From Algivirga pacifica (GTDB lineage Bacteria > Bacteroidota > Bacteroidia > Cytophagales > Flammeovirgaceae): a DNA stretch of 64,000 bases. The stretch is taken from the NCBI RefSeq assembly GCF_039543525.1, contig NZ_BAABJX010000062.1, forward strand, positions 62,001 to 126,000, given 5' to 3'. The position numbers were made by a program, and so were the translations under genes. This document shows positions 26,512-36,642 of the stretch, one piece after another. Every line of letters begins with the position of its first letter. The stretch's first letter is position 1. The notes under the pieces were generated by a model that saw nothing but the letters and a program-made list of their open reading frames with translations, ran no database searches and was not told the DNA's origin.

Positions 26512-29500
26512 ATGAAAAAAGCACTATTACTGCTATCGTTTGTGCTTGGGCTATTCTCTATGGCCTTGGCGCAGGAAGTAACAGTATCTGGTGTAGTAGC
26601 TGACGCTTCGGGCGAGCCACTACCAGGGGTAACTGTTCAGGTAAAAGGAACAACCGTAGGTACGGTAACCGGTTTGGATGGAGACTATTCATTGGTAGCT
26701 CCAGCAGAAGGCATCTTGGTATTCCGTATGGTAGGATACAAGGTTGTAGAAGTAAAGGTTGCTAACCAATCAAAAATCAACGCAACACTTAGCGAAGATG
26801 CAGAGCAGCTAGAAGAGGTTGTAGTAACTGCACTAGGTTTTGAGGCAAGCCGTGATAAAATGGGTGCTTCAGCTTCTAAGATCGAGGCAAAAGGTATTGT
26901 AGAATCAGGAGAGACTGGCGTATTGAACGGTATGGCTGGTAAAGCTTCTGGTGTACAGATTACTCGTTCTTCTGGTGACCCAGGAGCAGGTTCTTACATC
27001 CAGATTCGTGGTCAGTCTACGATCACTGGTAACCTTCAGCCATTGATCATCATCGATGGTATTCCAGTAAGTAACTCTTCAAGAGGTGAGGATGTTGATG
27101 GTGTATCTCAGCAGTCTCGTTTGAACGATATCAACCCGAACGATATCGCTTCTATGCAAGTATTGAAAGGTGCTTCAGCAGCAGCACTTTGGGGTTCTAG
27201 AGCCGCTAACGGTGTAATCATCATTACAACGAAAAAAGGTTCTAACTCAGGAGGATCTATGAACGTGTCTTTCCGTTCTACAGTGTCATTTGACAAAGTA
27301 AACCGTTCGCACGAACTACAAGATACTTACGGACAAGGTACAAGAGGAGCTTACTCTCCTACACAAGCATTGTCTTGGGGTGACAAAATCGCAGATCGTT
27401 CAGGAGCTGCAGATGTACTAGACATGACAGGTGGATATTTTGTTTCTGAGACAGGTAATAAATATTATCCAATCCTTGAGAGAAACTCTCAGGAGACTTA
27501 CAACCAGTCTAACTGGGATGCAGTATTCCAAACAGGTCACTTCATGGAGAACAACTTGTCAATCTCTGGTGGTGATGTAAGCGGAACTTATTTCTTGTCA
27601 TTGAGTGACTTGAGACAAGAAGGTACAATGAGAGCAGGATCTGACTATAACAGATCAACAATCCGTTTCAATGCAGACAGAAAGTTTGGTGACTCATTCA
27701 AAGTAACGAACAACTTCTCTTACGCGAAAGTAACTTCAGATCGTGTACAGAAAGGTTCTAACCTTGCAGGTCTTTTCCTAGGATTATTGAGAACGCCAGC
27801 TGACTTTGATATCAGAGATTATAAAGGTGATTACTATGCATCTGAGGGAGCTGTTCCAATGGAAGGATACCACAGATCATACAGAAGATACTTGGGTTCT
27901 AACAACCCTATCTACAACAACCCGCTTTGGACAATCAATGAGCAGCAAAACCCTTCAGAGGTAAACCGTTTCATTGGTAGCTCTGAAATGATGTATATGC
28001 CAGCAGAGTGGGTAGACGTAATTGTAAGAGGTGGTATTGACTACTCTAACGACAAGCGTTCAACTTACTTCCCTGTTTACTCAGGTAATAACACTACAGG
28101 TGCATACTCTGAGTTCAACTTGACTGAGGCACAGTATAACTTTGACGTAATCTCAAGAGTATCTAAGAACATCAACGAGGATATTCAAACGACTACCGTA
28201 TTCGGTTTCAACTACAACCAAAATGATTACAACTCTATTGGTGGTAGCATGAACACATTCATCATTGATGATGCTCCAGCAAACTTTGACAACGCTATTG
28301 CACAGAACAAGACACCTTCGAACTTCCGTTCGACAGTGAAAACGGCAAGAGCTTACGCAACAACAAACATCTCTTTCTATGAGAAGTTGTTCTGGAATGC
28401 ATCCCTTGCAGGTGAGTCTTCTTCAGTATTTGGTGAAGATGCACAGTCTACATTCTTCTATCCATCTACAGACCTAGCTTACCAATTGGTAAAAGGTGGT
28501 GATTTATTGAGCTTCGCGAAGTTGAGAGCTTCTTGGGGACAAGTAGGTGTTCAGCCTAACCCTTATAGCACACGTACTTACTACGAATCAGCAGCATTTA
28601 CAGAATCTTGGGGACCTAGCTTGGATGCTTCAGGTTACGGAGGAGCTTATATGTTGAGTGCAACTCAAGGTGATGCAGCGATCAAGCCTGAGATCAAAAC
28701 AGAATACGAGGTAGGTGGAGACTTCCGTTTCTTCCAGGATCGTTTGAGCGTAGGTGCAACTTACTTCTACAACCAAACAAAGGATGCTATCCTTCCAGTA
28801 GCAGTAGCGCCATCAACAGGATTTGAGTTCCAGTACACGAATGCTGGTTCATTGGAGAACCAAGGTATCGAGCTAGAAGCTGGCTTCCAGGCAATCTCTA
28901 CAGGAGACTTCAGCTTGTCATTTGATGCCAACTGGACAAGATTGAGAAACAAAGTATTGAGCTTGAACGGAACAGAGTCATTGTTCTTGGCAGGTTTCAC
29001 AGGAACTTCTTCAAGAGCAGTAGAAGGACAACCTCTAGGAGTACTTTGGGGTAGCCGTTTTGCAAGAGATGCTGACGGTGAGTTGATCTTGAACGAGAAT
29101 GGATTCCCAACAAAAGACGTAACAGAAGGTGTTGTGGGTAACCCTAATGCTGACTGGAGAGGTGGTCTAGGTACTACATTGAAATATAAAGGTGTAAGAC
29201 TATACGTATTGTTCGAGCACTCTCAAGGTGGTGACATGTGGGGTGGTACTACTGCTGTATTGGATCACTTCGGTCGTTCAGCAAGAACTGCAACAGAGTC
29301 AGTGGTTCCAGAAGGAGGCCTTTACACTGCTAACGGTACATTCCTAGAAGCTGGATCTACGTTCAGAGGTACTATCCATGACTTCGGAGCAGGAAACGTA
29401 GCACTTGATCAGTCTTACTACAGTGACGGATTGGGTAGTGGTTTCAACGGAGTATCTGAGGTAGCTATCGAGGATGCAACTTGGACAAGATTGAGAGAGG

Positions 29501-29721
29501 TAACTCTTTCTTACTCAATGAAAAATGAGTGGTTGAAGGATAACCTACACGTAGGAAACGTGAACTTCTCAGCAACGGGAAGAAACTTGCTTCTTTGGAC
29601 AGACTTCATGGGTATTGACCCAGAGACAAACCTAACAGGAGCTTCTAATGGTCGTGGTTTGGATTACTTCAACAACCCGAACACAAGATCATTGGTATTC
29701 TCTGTACAAGTAGACTTCTAG
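26512..29721 (+). CDS. SusC/RagA family TonB-dependent outer-membrane transporter (pair 1)
   Basis: The 1069-residue protein has a signal peptide (cut after residue 20), an N-terminal carboxypeptidase-regulatory-like domain (about 22-105), the SusC signature EEVVVTALG, a plug domain (about 118-240, including GVQITRSSGDPGAGSYIQIRG and VLKGASAAALWGSRAANGVI) and a 22-strand barrel ending in VQVDF. It imports a ligand handed over by the SusD lipoprotein downstream, using TonB energy. No glycosidase or peptidase gene is adjacent, so the substrate cannot be inferred. Its signal peptide is nearly identical to that of SusC2, indicating paralogy. Confidence 0.95.
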   Translation: MKKALLLLSFVLGLFSMALAQEVTVSGVVADASGEPLPGVTVQVKGTTVGTVTGLDGDYSLVAPAEGILVFRMVGYKVVEVKVANQSKINATLSEDAEQLEEVVVTALGFEASRDKMGASASKIEAKGIVESGETGVLNGMAGKASGVQITRSSGDPGAGSYIQIRGQSTITGNLQPLIIIDGIPVSNSSRGEDVDGVSQQSRLNDINPNDIASMQVLKGASAAALWGSRAANGVIIITTKKGSNSGGSMNVSFRSTVSFDKVNRSHELQDTYGQGTRGAYSPTQALSWGDKIADRSGAADVLDMTGGYFVSETGNKYYPILERNSQETYNQSNWDAVFQTGHFMENNLSISGGDVSGTYFLSLSDLRQEGTMRAGSDYNRSTIRFNADRKFGDSFKVTNNFSYAKVTSDRVQKGSNLAGLFLGLLRTPADFDIRDYKGDYYASEGAVPMEGYHRSYRRYLGSNNPIYNNPLWTINEQQNPSEVNRFIGSSEMMYMPAEWVDVIVRGGIDYSNDKRSTYFPVYSGNNTTGAYSEFNLTEAQYNFDVISRVSKNINEDIQTTTVFGFNYNQNDYNSIGGSMNTFIIDDAPANFDNAIAQNKTPSNFRSTVKTARAYATTNISFYEKLFWNASLAGESSSVFGEDAQSTFFYPSTDLAYQLVKGGDLLSFAKLRASWGQVGVQPNPYSTRTYYESAAFTESWGPSLDASGYGGAYMLSATQGDAAIKPEIKTEYEVGGDFRFFQDRLSVGATYFYNQTKDAILPVAVAPSTGFEFQYTNAGSLENQGIELEAGFQAISTGDFSLSFDANWTRLRNKVLSLNGTESLFLAGFTGTSSRAVEGQPLGVLWGSRFARDADGELILNENGFPTKDVTEGVVGNPNADWRGGLGTTLKYKGVRLYVLFEHSQGGDMWGGTTAVLDHFGRSARTATESVVPEGGLYTANGTFLEAGSTFRGTIHDFGAGNVALDQSYYSDGLGSGFNGVSEVAIEDATWTRLREVTLSYSMKNEWLKDNLHVGNVNFSATGRNLLLWTDFMGIDPETNLTGASNGRGLDYFNNPNTRSLVFSVQVDF

Positions 29722-29743
29722 TCAGAAGCTACTCGTAATTATA

Positions 29744-29770
29744 GGGAAGAGTGTTGCTAACACTCTTCCC
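29744..29770 (+). promoter_or_regulatory. 12-bp perfect hairpin between susC1 and susD1
   Basis: GGGAAGAGTGTT pairs with AACACTCTTCCC around a GCT loop, 22 bases after the susC1 stop codon and with no T run. It is probably an mRNA processing or stability element that sets different levels for transporter and lipoprotein. Confidence 0.6.
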
Positions 29771-29819
29771 ATAGCTTAGAGAATCATTGATTATCTATCC
29801 TTATAATCTAGAAGAAATC

Positions 29820-31247
29820 ATGAAAAAAATATTCAGAAATATATTTATTGCAGCAGCATTCTTAGCTGCAACTTCTTCATGTGAGTCTTTGGTATCAGGT
29901 GAGGAATTCGATCCAAACCAACCAGCAGACGCACCAGCAAATCTAATCCTTCCTGCCGCTGAATTGGCAAACGCAATGTTCCATGAGTCAGACGTAGCGC
30001 GTTTGGCAGGTATGTGGTCAGGATACTTCACGGGAGCTGATCGTCAGTACGTAGGTCTTAACAACTATGTAGCAAGTGCGGCAGATTTCGATGCAACTTG
30101 GGGAATCGCTTACCAAGGGGTGATGCAGCAAACATCTCTAGTGATTGCAAAAGCTGAAGGAATCAATGACAGAGCAACAGCAGGTGTTGCCAAGATTGTT
30201 CAGGCAAACACAATGGGGTCTGTAACTTCACTTTGGGGTGATGTTCCTTTCTCTCAAGCAGCTCAGAGCGATGTGTACCCTAATCCTGAGTATGATGCAC
30301 AGGCAGATGTTTATGCAGCGCTTCAAGCACTATTGGATGAGGCTATCGCAGATATCGAAGCACAAGGTGCGGCAGCATCTATCTACAACACAGGTAACTG
30401 GGTAGAGGTAGCTTATACTTTGAAAGCAAGATACTTCATGCACGTAGGTGATTATGCTAGCGCTTATGCTGCAGCTCAAAAGGGTATCAGTGATGTAGCG
30501 AATAACCTAATGGTGGATCACGGAGATAACATCAATGTAAACACTAACGTTTTCTGGACATTCTTGGAGTGGGAGCGTGCAGGTTATATGACTGCTGATA
30601 ACGCTTATGCAGTTTCTTTATTGAATGGTGCAGATGCGATGTACAGAGGAAACGCAAAAACAGATGAGGGAGCTCGTTTGAACTACCTTTACTCTGATGA
30701 GCAGTGGTATAGCGACGAGTGGGAGCCAAACTCACACCCTTCATTCTGGGGAGGTAAAGGAAATGGTTTCTTTGATATTGCAACTTCTTTCCCATTGGTA
30801 ACGATGCACGAAAACGTATTGATCCTAGCGGAAGCTGCATCAAGAAACAATGATTTCACAGCTGCATTGGGTCACTTGAACGACTACAGAGCTTATATGA
30901 ATGCAGGTGGGTATATCCATGCTGATTACCATGCAGAAGGTTTGATGTACGAAGCATATGATGCTGCAGACTTCCAGGCAGGTGGAATGGCAGCAGTAGC
31001 AGGATTTACTGCTGAGGAGTCATTGCTTCAGGAGATCATGGAAGAGCGTTACCTTGCTTTTGTTGGTCAGGTAGAAGGTTTCAACGATCTAAGAAGAACA
31101 GCAGATGATAAAGTAGGGGTTAAGCCAACTCCAGTAACAGGTGCTGAACTACCAAAACGTTTTATTTACTCTCAGGACGAGGTGAACTCTAACGAGAATA
31201 CACCAGAGCCACTAGGCGTATTTGAAGCGACACCAGTGAACCAATAA
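29820..31247 (+). CDS. SusD-like surface lipoprotein (pair 1)
   Basis: The frame opens at 29787, but the ATG at 29820 gives a proper lipoprotein signal (MKKIFRNIFIAAAFLAATSSC, Cys21) and 475 residues. Acidic residues follow the Cys, as in Bacteroidota surface-export signals. The sequence has the SusD-like (SusD/RagB nutrient-binding) helical layout, with WGDVPFSQA and EILAEAASRNNDF-like segments at the expected places. It forms the extracellular lid of SusC1. A clear terminator follows. Confidence 0.9.
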   Translation: MKKIFRNIFIAAAFLAATSSCESLVSGEEFDPNQPADAPANLILPAAELANAMFHESDVARLAGMWSGYFTGADRQYVGLNNYVASAADFDATWGIAYQGVMQQTSLVIAKAEGINDRATAGVAKIVQANTMGSVTSLWGDVPFSQAAQSDVYPNPEYDAQADVYAALQALLDEAIADIEAQGAAASIYNTGNWVEVAYTLKARYFMHVGDYASAYAAAQKGISDVANNLMVDHGDNINVNTNVFWTFLEWERAGYMTADNAYAVSLLNGADAMYRGNAKTDEGARLNYLYSDEQWYSDEWEPNSHPSFWGGKGNGFFDIATSFPLVTMHENVLILAEAASRNNDFTAALGHLNDYRAYMNAGGYIHADYHAEGLMYEAYDAADFQAGGMAAVAGFTAEESLLQEIMEERYLAFVGQVEGFNDLRRTADDKVGVKPTPVTGAELPKRFIYSQDEVNSNENTPEPLGVFEATPVNQ

Positions 31248-31282
31248 GGTTTACCGTATAGATACTGTCGTAAGACGTTGAT

Positions 31283-31315
31283 AAGCGCAGGAAGCAATTC
31301 CTGCGCTTTTTTTTT
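31283..31315 (+). terminator. Terminator of the first SusC/SusD operon
   Basis: AAGCGCAGGAA pairs perfectly with TTCCTGCGCTT around a GCAA loop, followed by a T run. Confidence 0.92.
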
Positions 31316-31410
31316 GCAGTTTTTATGAGTAAAGTTCCTTTTAAATATAATAGAGTATTGTAAGCTGTGTCTTTTCCAAAATATTATACGGGTATCTATG
31401 TTTTTATTGA

Positions 31411-31443
31411 TTTGATTAAATTCTGTTTATCAGGCTATTTTTG
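31411..31443 (+). promoter_or_regulatory. Promoter of the second SusC/SusD operon
   Basis: TTTG at 31411-31414 and TATTTTTG at 31436-31443 are spaced by 21 bases, matching the Bacteroidota -33/-7 pattern. The leader would be about 200 bases. Confidence 0.55.
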
Positions 31444-31568
31444 ATATAAAGTGCGTTAATAACACTTAACAGTGGGTTCAATAATTTGAATATTTTTTTT
31501 GGACATCTATTTGTTATTAAAGGTTAATAATTGTAAAATTGTGAATATATCACAAAACACAGAATCTA

Positions 31569-31606
31569 TTGGAGGTATTTAAGGTAGCGCGCCGCATTTC
31601 CTCCAA
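31569..31606 (+). promoter_or_regulatory. Hairpin in the susC2 leader
   Basis: TTGGAGG pairs with CCTCCAA around a loop holding GCGCGCCGC, about 45 bases before the start codon. Between it and the ATG lies AAACCAATTCAATT, shared with the susC1 leader and, with one change, the susC3 leader. Confidence 0.5.
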
Positions 31607-31650
31607 GTACTTTTTTAATATTAGTAAACCAATTCAATTATTTAAATCTT

Positions 31651-34600
31651 ATGAAGAAAGCACTTTTACTGCTATCATTTGTGCTTGGCCTTTTCTCAAT
31701 GGCCTTGGCACAAAACAAGACAGTATCAGGTGTGGTAAGCGACGCTAGTGGCGAGCCTCTACCTGGTGTGACTGTTCAGATCAAAGGAACGACCGTTGGT
31801 ACAGTGACCGGATTAGACGGTAACTTTACATTGGAAGCATCTCCAGAATCAGTATTGATGTTCCGTATCGTTGGTTATAAAACAGTTGAAAAAGCTGTTG
31901 CTAACCAGACAAATTTCAAAATTGCTTTAGCAGAAGATGTAGAGCAATTGGAAGAAGTGGTTGTGACTGCTATGGGAGTTGAAAGAAGTGAGAAATCTTT
32001 AGGTTATGCAGTTCAAAAAGTGGACGGAGCATCTTTGGAGCAGTCTAAAGAAGCTAACCTTGTGAATGCACTTTCTGGACAAGTAGCTGGTGTTCAAATT
32101 CAGGGTGCAGCAGGTGCTGCCTTGGGTGGTTCATCTCGTATTCAGATTCGTGGTGTAAACTCTTTCTCAGGAGATAACCAACCACTATTTGTAGTAGATG
32201 GTGTACCAATGGATAACTCCAACTTCTCGTCTAACTCTCAGCAAAGAGGTTTTGGTGGAGGTGCTTACGATTATGGTAACAAGGCTTCCCAAATCAACCC
32301 TGCTGATATTGCAAGTATGTCCGTATTGAAAGGTACTTCAGCAACAGCGATTTATGGTGCACGTGGTGCAAACGGTGTAATCTTGATTACTACTAAATCA
32401 GGTAACAGTGGTAAAAAAGGATTGGGTGTAACCGTTAATTCAAGTGTTACATTCGATCAGGCGGTAAATATGATTGAGCACCAGCAGTTATATGGTGGTG
32501 GTGCAATCAACCCTGATACTGACCACGGTTTCTGGGAGTTTACAGAAAATGGACAAAAATACTTGGCTCCAGCTTATGCTAAGGATGGTTCTTGGGGACC
32601 TGCTTACGATCCAAATGTAAACGTAAGACACTGGGATTCTTGGGATGAAAATGCAGATAACTACGGTGAAACTCGCCCTTGGGTAGCACCAGCAAACGAT
32701 TACCATAGCTACTTTAATATTGGTAAAACATTCAATAACAATATTGCACTAACAGGAAGTAACGAAAACGGTTCTTTCCGTCTTTCGTATACAAACCTAC
32801 ACCAAGATGGTGTGATGCCGAATTCTGGAATGGACAGAAATACATTTAGCATCAACACAAACTACAAGCTTTCAGAGAAATTGACTGCTACTGCTGTAGG
32901 TAACTACGTAGTAGAAGAAGTAAACGGACGTTCTGCTACGGGTTATGATAACAACAACCCAATGCAAGGATTTTCACAATGGTGGCAAACACAGCTGGAC
33001 TTTGATAGATTGAGAGATATCTACAGAGCAGATGGTTCACAACAAACATGGAACCCAGTAGGTATTGCAACTGATGAGGATGGTAACTTGACTTCTTTCA
33101 ATACGAGTCCAAGATACTTTGATAACCCATTCTGGGTACGTGAGAATAACGTGCAGGAGGATATCACTAACCGTTTCTACGGTAAGGCAATGTTGAGCTA
33201 TCAGCTGGTAGAAGGCTTAAAGCTAGAAGGGTCAATCGGTACTGATACTTATACATTCAGATCTGAGGAAAGAAGAGCACAAGGTGGTATTGATCTTTCA
33301 GATTATACAGAGTGGGTACGTACACACACTGAGGTGAACTCAGAAGTACACTTGTCATACAACAAGAGAATTGGAGATATCTCTATAACAGGTATGTTGG
33401 GAGCAAACAACATGTACCAGAAGAAAAACTTCAACTCGATCTCTACGGTATCAGGTATTGCACTAGAAGGGTTCTATAACATTTCTAACTCGGTAGGAAC
33501 TCCATCAATCGAAACTAACGTACAGCAGTTGGCTATCAACTCAGCATACGGTACAGGTTCATTTGGATGGAAAGATATGGTATTCGTAGATGGTTCACTT
33601 CGTTTCGATGCTGCTTCTACACTACCTGAAGGAGCTAGAAGATACCCTTACTATGGACTTTCTACTTCATTCGTTCTAACAGAACTTCCTGCACTGCAAA
33701 ACAATGATATCTTGTCTTTCGCAAAAGTGAGAGCTTCTTTGGGTAAAGCAGCCAACTATGCGAGACCTTACGCACTTTATGACGTGTATGAGCCACTTAC
33801 TCCATTGTTCAATGGATTGCCAAGATATACTGTACCAAATGCTAAGAATAACAGCAACCTTGTAAATGAGGAAACTGACGAATTCGAAATTGGTGTTGAC
33901 GTTCGTTTGTGGAACGGTAGAGTAACAGTAGATGCTGCTTACTATGATAGAACATCTTCGAATCAATTGATCGCTGTTGCTTCTTCTGCAGCAACAGGAT
34001 ATACATCAAGATGGACTAACGCTGGTGCAATGAGAAACAAGGGTATTGAGGCGATGGTGAATGTTAGACCAATCGAAACAACTGATTTCTCATGGGATAT
34101 CACAGCAAACTTCGCAATGAACGATAACGAAGTTCTTGAATTTACAGAAGGTGTAGATAACATCCGTTACGGTGGTACTTGGGCGGCTGACTTGATGATT
34201 GAGAAAGGATATCCTTACATGGCGATCTTCGGTAACGACTATACTTACCACGAGGAAACAGGAGAGAGAATTGTTGATGAGAATGGTTATTACAAGTTCT
34301 CAGACGATTATGAGTACCTAGGCTCAGCAATCGCTAAGTATACAGGTGGTGTAAGAAACACGTTCAGATACAAAGGCTTCTCAGCTTCAGCATTCGTTGA
34401 TTTCCAGCAAGGAGGTTATATGCACTCTACTTCTATCCAGTGGGCGAAATACTCAGGTATGTTGCCAGAAACTGCTGAAGGTGGAATCCGTGAGAATGGT
34501 TTAGTATTGGATGGTGTAACAGCAGATGGAACGCCTAATACTACAGCCGTTAATCCTCAGACTTACTTCCAGTCGTACTACTATGCTGCAGCTCCTAACG

Positions 34601-34851
34601 TATACAAATCTGACTTTATCAAGTTGAGAGAAGTATCGTTTGGTTATACGCTGCCTAACAACTTGGTACAAGGACTTGGTGTAAGAGATGTAAGCATCAA
34701 CTTGATTGGTAGAAACCTAGCACTGCTTTATTCTGATATCCCATTCTTGGATCCTCAGATGGTAAATGGAGCAGGAAACGGACAAGGTTTCGAAAATGCA
34801 TCCCTTCCTTCTACAAGATCATTGGGTGCTAACATTAGCTTCAAATTCTAA
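31651..34851 (+). CDS. SusC/RagA family TonB-dependent outer-membrane transporter (pair 2)
   Basis: The 1066-residue protein has the same signal peptide as SusC1, the same N-terminal domain (GVVSDASGEPLPGVTVQIKG), signature EEVVVTAMG, a plug (VLKGTSATAIYGARGANGVI) and a barrel ending in ISFKF. The N-terminal 110 residues are close to SusC1 while the plug and barrel differ, so the pair arose by duplication followed by change in ligand specificity. It imports an unknown substrate with SusD2. Confidence 0.95.
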   Translation: MKKALLLLSFVLGLFSMALAQNKTVSGVVSDASGEPLPGVTVQIKGTTVGTVTGLDGNFTLEASPESVLMFRIVGYKTVEKAVANQTNFKIALAEDVEQLEEVVVTAMGVERSEKSLGYAVQKVDGASLEQSKEANLVNALSGQVAGVQIQGAAGAALGGSSRIQIRGVNSFSGDNQPLFVVDGVPMDNSNFSSNSQQRGFGGGAYDYGNKASQINPADIASMSVLKGTSATAIYGARGANGVILITTKSGNSGKKGLGVTVNSSVTFDQAVNMIEHQQLYGGGAINPDTDHGFWEFTENGQKYLAPAYAKDGSWGPAYDPNVNVRHWDSWDENADNYGETRPWVAPANDYHSYFNIGKTFNNNIALTGSNENGSFRLSYTNLHQDGVMPNSGMDRNTFSINTNYKLSEKLTATAVGNYVVEEVNGRSATGYDNNNPMQGFSQWWQTQLDFDRLRDIYRADGSQQTWNPVGIATDEDGNLTSFNTSPRYFDNPFWVRENNVQEDITNRFYGKAMLSYQLVEGLKLEGSIGTDTYTFRSEERRAQGGIDLSDYTEWVRTHTEVNSEVHLSYNKRIGDISITGMLGANNMYQKKNFNSISTVSGIALEGFYNISNSVGTPSIETNVQQLAINSAYGTGSFGWKDMVFVDGSLRFDAASTLPEGARRYPYYGLSTSFVLTELPALQNNDILSFAKVRASLGKAANYARPYALYDVYEPLTPLFNGLPRYTVPNAKNNSNLVNEETDEFEIGVDVRLWNGRVTVDAAYYDRTSSNQLIAVASSAATGYTSRWTNAGAMRNKGIEAMVNVRPIETTDFSWDITANFAMNDNEVLEFTEGVDNIRYGGTWAADLMIEKGYPYMAIFGNDYTYHEETGERIVDENGYYKFSDDYEYLGSAIAKYTGGVRNTFRYKGFSASAFVDFQQGGYMHSTSIQWAKYSGMLPETAEGGIRENGLVLDGVTADGTPNTTAVNPQTYFQSYYYAAAPNVYKSDFIKLREVSFGYTLPNNLVQGLGVRDVSINLIGRNLALLYSDIPFLDPQMVNGAGNGQGFENASLPSTRSLGANISFKF

Positions 34852-34876
34852 TCAAGACTTACCGATTAAGATGAAT

Positions 34877-34900
34877 GGTTGGGGAGTTTACTTCCCAACC
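34877..34900 (+). promoter_or_regulatory. Hairpin between susC2 and susD2
   Basis: GGTTGGG-g-AG pairs with CT-t-CCCAACC around TTTA, 25 bases after the susC2 stop codon. Position and lack of a T run match the hairpin between susC1 and susD1, although the sequence differs. Confidence 0.55.
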
Positions 34901-34941
34901 TCATGAAGTAAAATTCATAGAACTTTAAGAAATCAACGAAT

Positions 34942-36396
34942 ATGAAAAATATACTAAGAAAGATGACCCTTGTAGCTGCGGCTACGAGCTCTCTATTCCT
35001 TTCTTCATGTGATGAGGGATTCACTGAAATGAACATTGACCCGAACAACCCTACAACGGTTCCAGCATCAAACCTGGTAACGCAGGCGCAGTTCTCTTTG
35101 AACAACCTGTTTTGGGGAGGTTCAGCGAACTATGAGTTCGGGATGTTGATGGTTCAACACTTTGGACAAAATGAGTATGCGGAAGAGTCAAGATATAACT
35201 TCTCTGCGTCCAACTTTAACCTGGTATGGAATACTACTTATTCAAGAGGTCTAATGGATCTTAAAGCTGCTAAAGACTTTGTTGAGGCAGATGAGAACCT
35301 TACTCCTGAAGCAAAAGCTAATCAGTTGGCGGTTATCAAGGTGTTGACAACTTGGGCTTTTCATAACCTGACCGATATGTACGGAGATATTCCTTTCTCT
35401 CAGGCTTTGAATGCTGATGAGTACCCTTCTCCTGCTTACGATGCGCAGTCTGATATCTATCCTCAGTTGATTGCAGACTTGGAAGCAGCAGTGAGCGAAA
35501 TCACTCCAGGTGCTGAAGGCTTCGGAAGCGCAGATGTGATCTATGAAGGTGACATGGCGAAATGGCAAAAGTTTGCGAACTCTTTGATCGTAAAAATTGC
35601 GATGAGAATGTCTGACAAAGAAGATGTTTCTTCTACAGTAGCAAGTGCAGTTTCTAGAGGAGTAATTACAGATACTGCAGATGATGCTAACTTCGTTTTT
35701 GCAGAAGAGGCAGCATTGTCTAACCCTATGTGGTACAATGTGAATATCGACAATAGAGATGACTACTCTGTATCAGAGACTTTGTTGATGCACCTTGCTG
35801 GCGCTGATGACACGTATGAAACAGCTGATGATGATCCTCGTTTGAGCAAATATGCGAAGAAAAACTCGCTAGATGCTTACAAAGGAATGCCTTATGGCCT
35901 TACTGATGCTGCATCATTTAGCTTGCAAACAACTACCTCTCGTCCAACAGACGCAATCAGAGAAATGACTGCTCCTGCAATCATGCTGAGTGCTGTAGAG
36001 ATGAACTTCTTCTTGGCTGAAGCAGTGCAAAGAGGGATGATTTCTGGAGATGCAGAGATGTATTATAATGATGCAGTTCAGGCGTCAATGGCGCAGTGGG
36101 GTGTAGATCAGGCAGATGCTGATGCTTACTTGGCAGCTCACCCTTATGATGCAGCAAACTACAAAGAAGTCATTGGTACTGAAAAGTGGGTTGCTCTGTA
36201 CTCTCAAGGACTTGAGGCTTGGGCTGAGTGGAGAAGATTGGATTATCCAATGTTGTCTGCACCAGCTGACATGTCTCCTGTAGCAACAGGTATCCCAACT
36301 CGTGCACTTTATCCTTCAGATGAAATCGGTACAAACGGTGATAATAGACCTGAGGAGGTGAACTTGAACCAAAAACTTTGGTGGGATGCGAACTAA
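34942..36396 (+). CDS. SusD-like surface lipoprotein (pair 2)
   Basis: The 484-residue lipoprotein has a signal ending LSSC (Cys23) followed by Asp-Glu. Segments MNIDPNNPTTVPASNLVTQA, TDMYGDIPFSQAL and the C-terminal EAWAEWRRLDYP are typical of the SusD-like family often paired with SusC of this type. It lies 90 bases after susC2. It should bind the substrate outside the cell and close over SusC2. Confidence 0.92.
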   Translation: MKNILRKMTLVAAATSSLFLSSCDEGFTEMNIDPNNPTTVPASNLVTQAQFSLNNLFWGGSANYEFGMLMVQHFGQNEYAEESRYNFSASNFNLVWNTTYSRGLMDLKAAKDFVEADENLTPEAKANQLAVIKVLTTWAFHNLTDMYGDIPFSQALNADEYPSPAYDAQSDIYPQLIADLEAAVSEITPGAEGFGSADVIYEGDMAKWQKFANSLIVKIAMRMSDKEDVSSTVASAVSRGVITDTADDANFVFAEEAALSNPMWYNVNIDNRDDYSVSETLLMHLAGADDTYETADDDPRLSKYAKKNSLDAYKGMPYGLTDAASFSLQTTTSRPTDAIREMTAPAIMLSAVEMNFFLAEAVQRGMISGDAEMYYNDAVQASMAQWGVDQADADAYLAAHPYDAANYKEVIGTEKWVALYSQGLEAWAEWRRLDYPMLSAPADMSPVATGIPTRALYPSDEIGTNGDNRPEEVNLNQKLWWDAN

Positions 36397-36428
36397 ACTT
36401 CGCTAACTCAAAAGTTATAGATATAAGA

Positions 36429-36459
36429 GCCTTGCAACAGATGTTGCAAGGCTTTTTTT
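36429..36459 (+). terminator. Terminator of the second SusC/SusD operon
   Basis: GCCTTGCAAC pairs with GTTGCAAGGC around AGAT, followed by seven T. Confidence 0.92.
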
Positions 36460-36642
36460 GTTCAATGTATTTTCTGAAATAGTACTCGAAATAAGCTTTA
36501 AAAGCTTCTCAAATTTTTTCTCCTTTGATAATCCTGATAGAAATATTTATTTTAAAAGAGCGATGAATTCCTGCTAATCAGTAGGGGATTGAAGCGTACC
36601 TATAAATAACTTATTGCTTCTTAATAATACCATATAAAGCTG

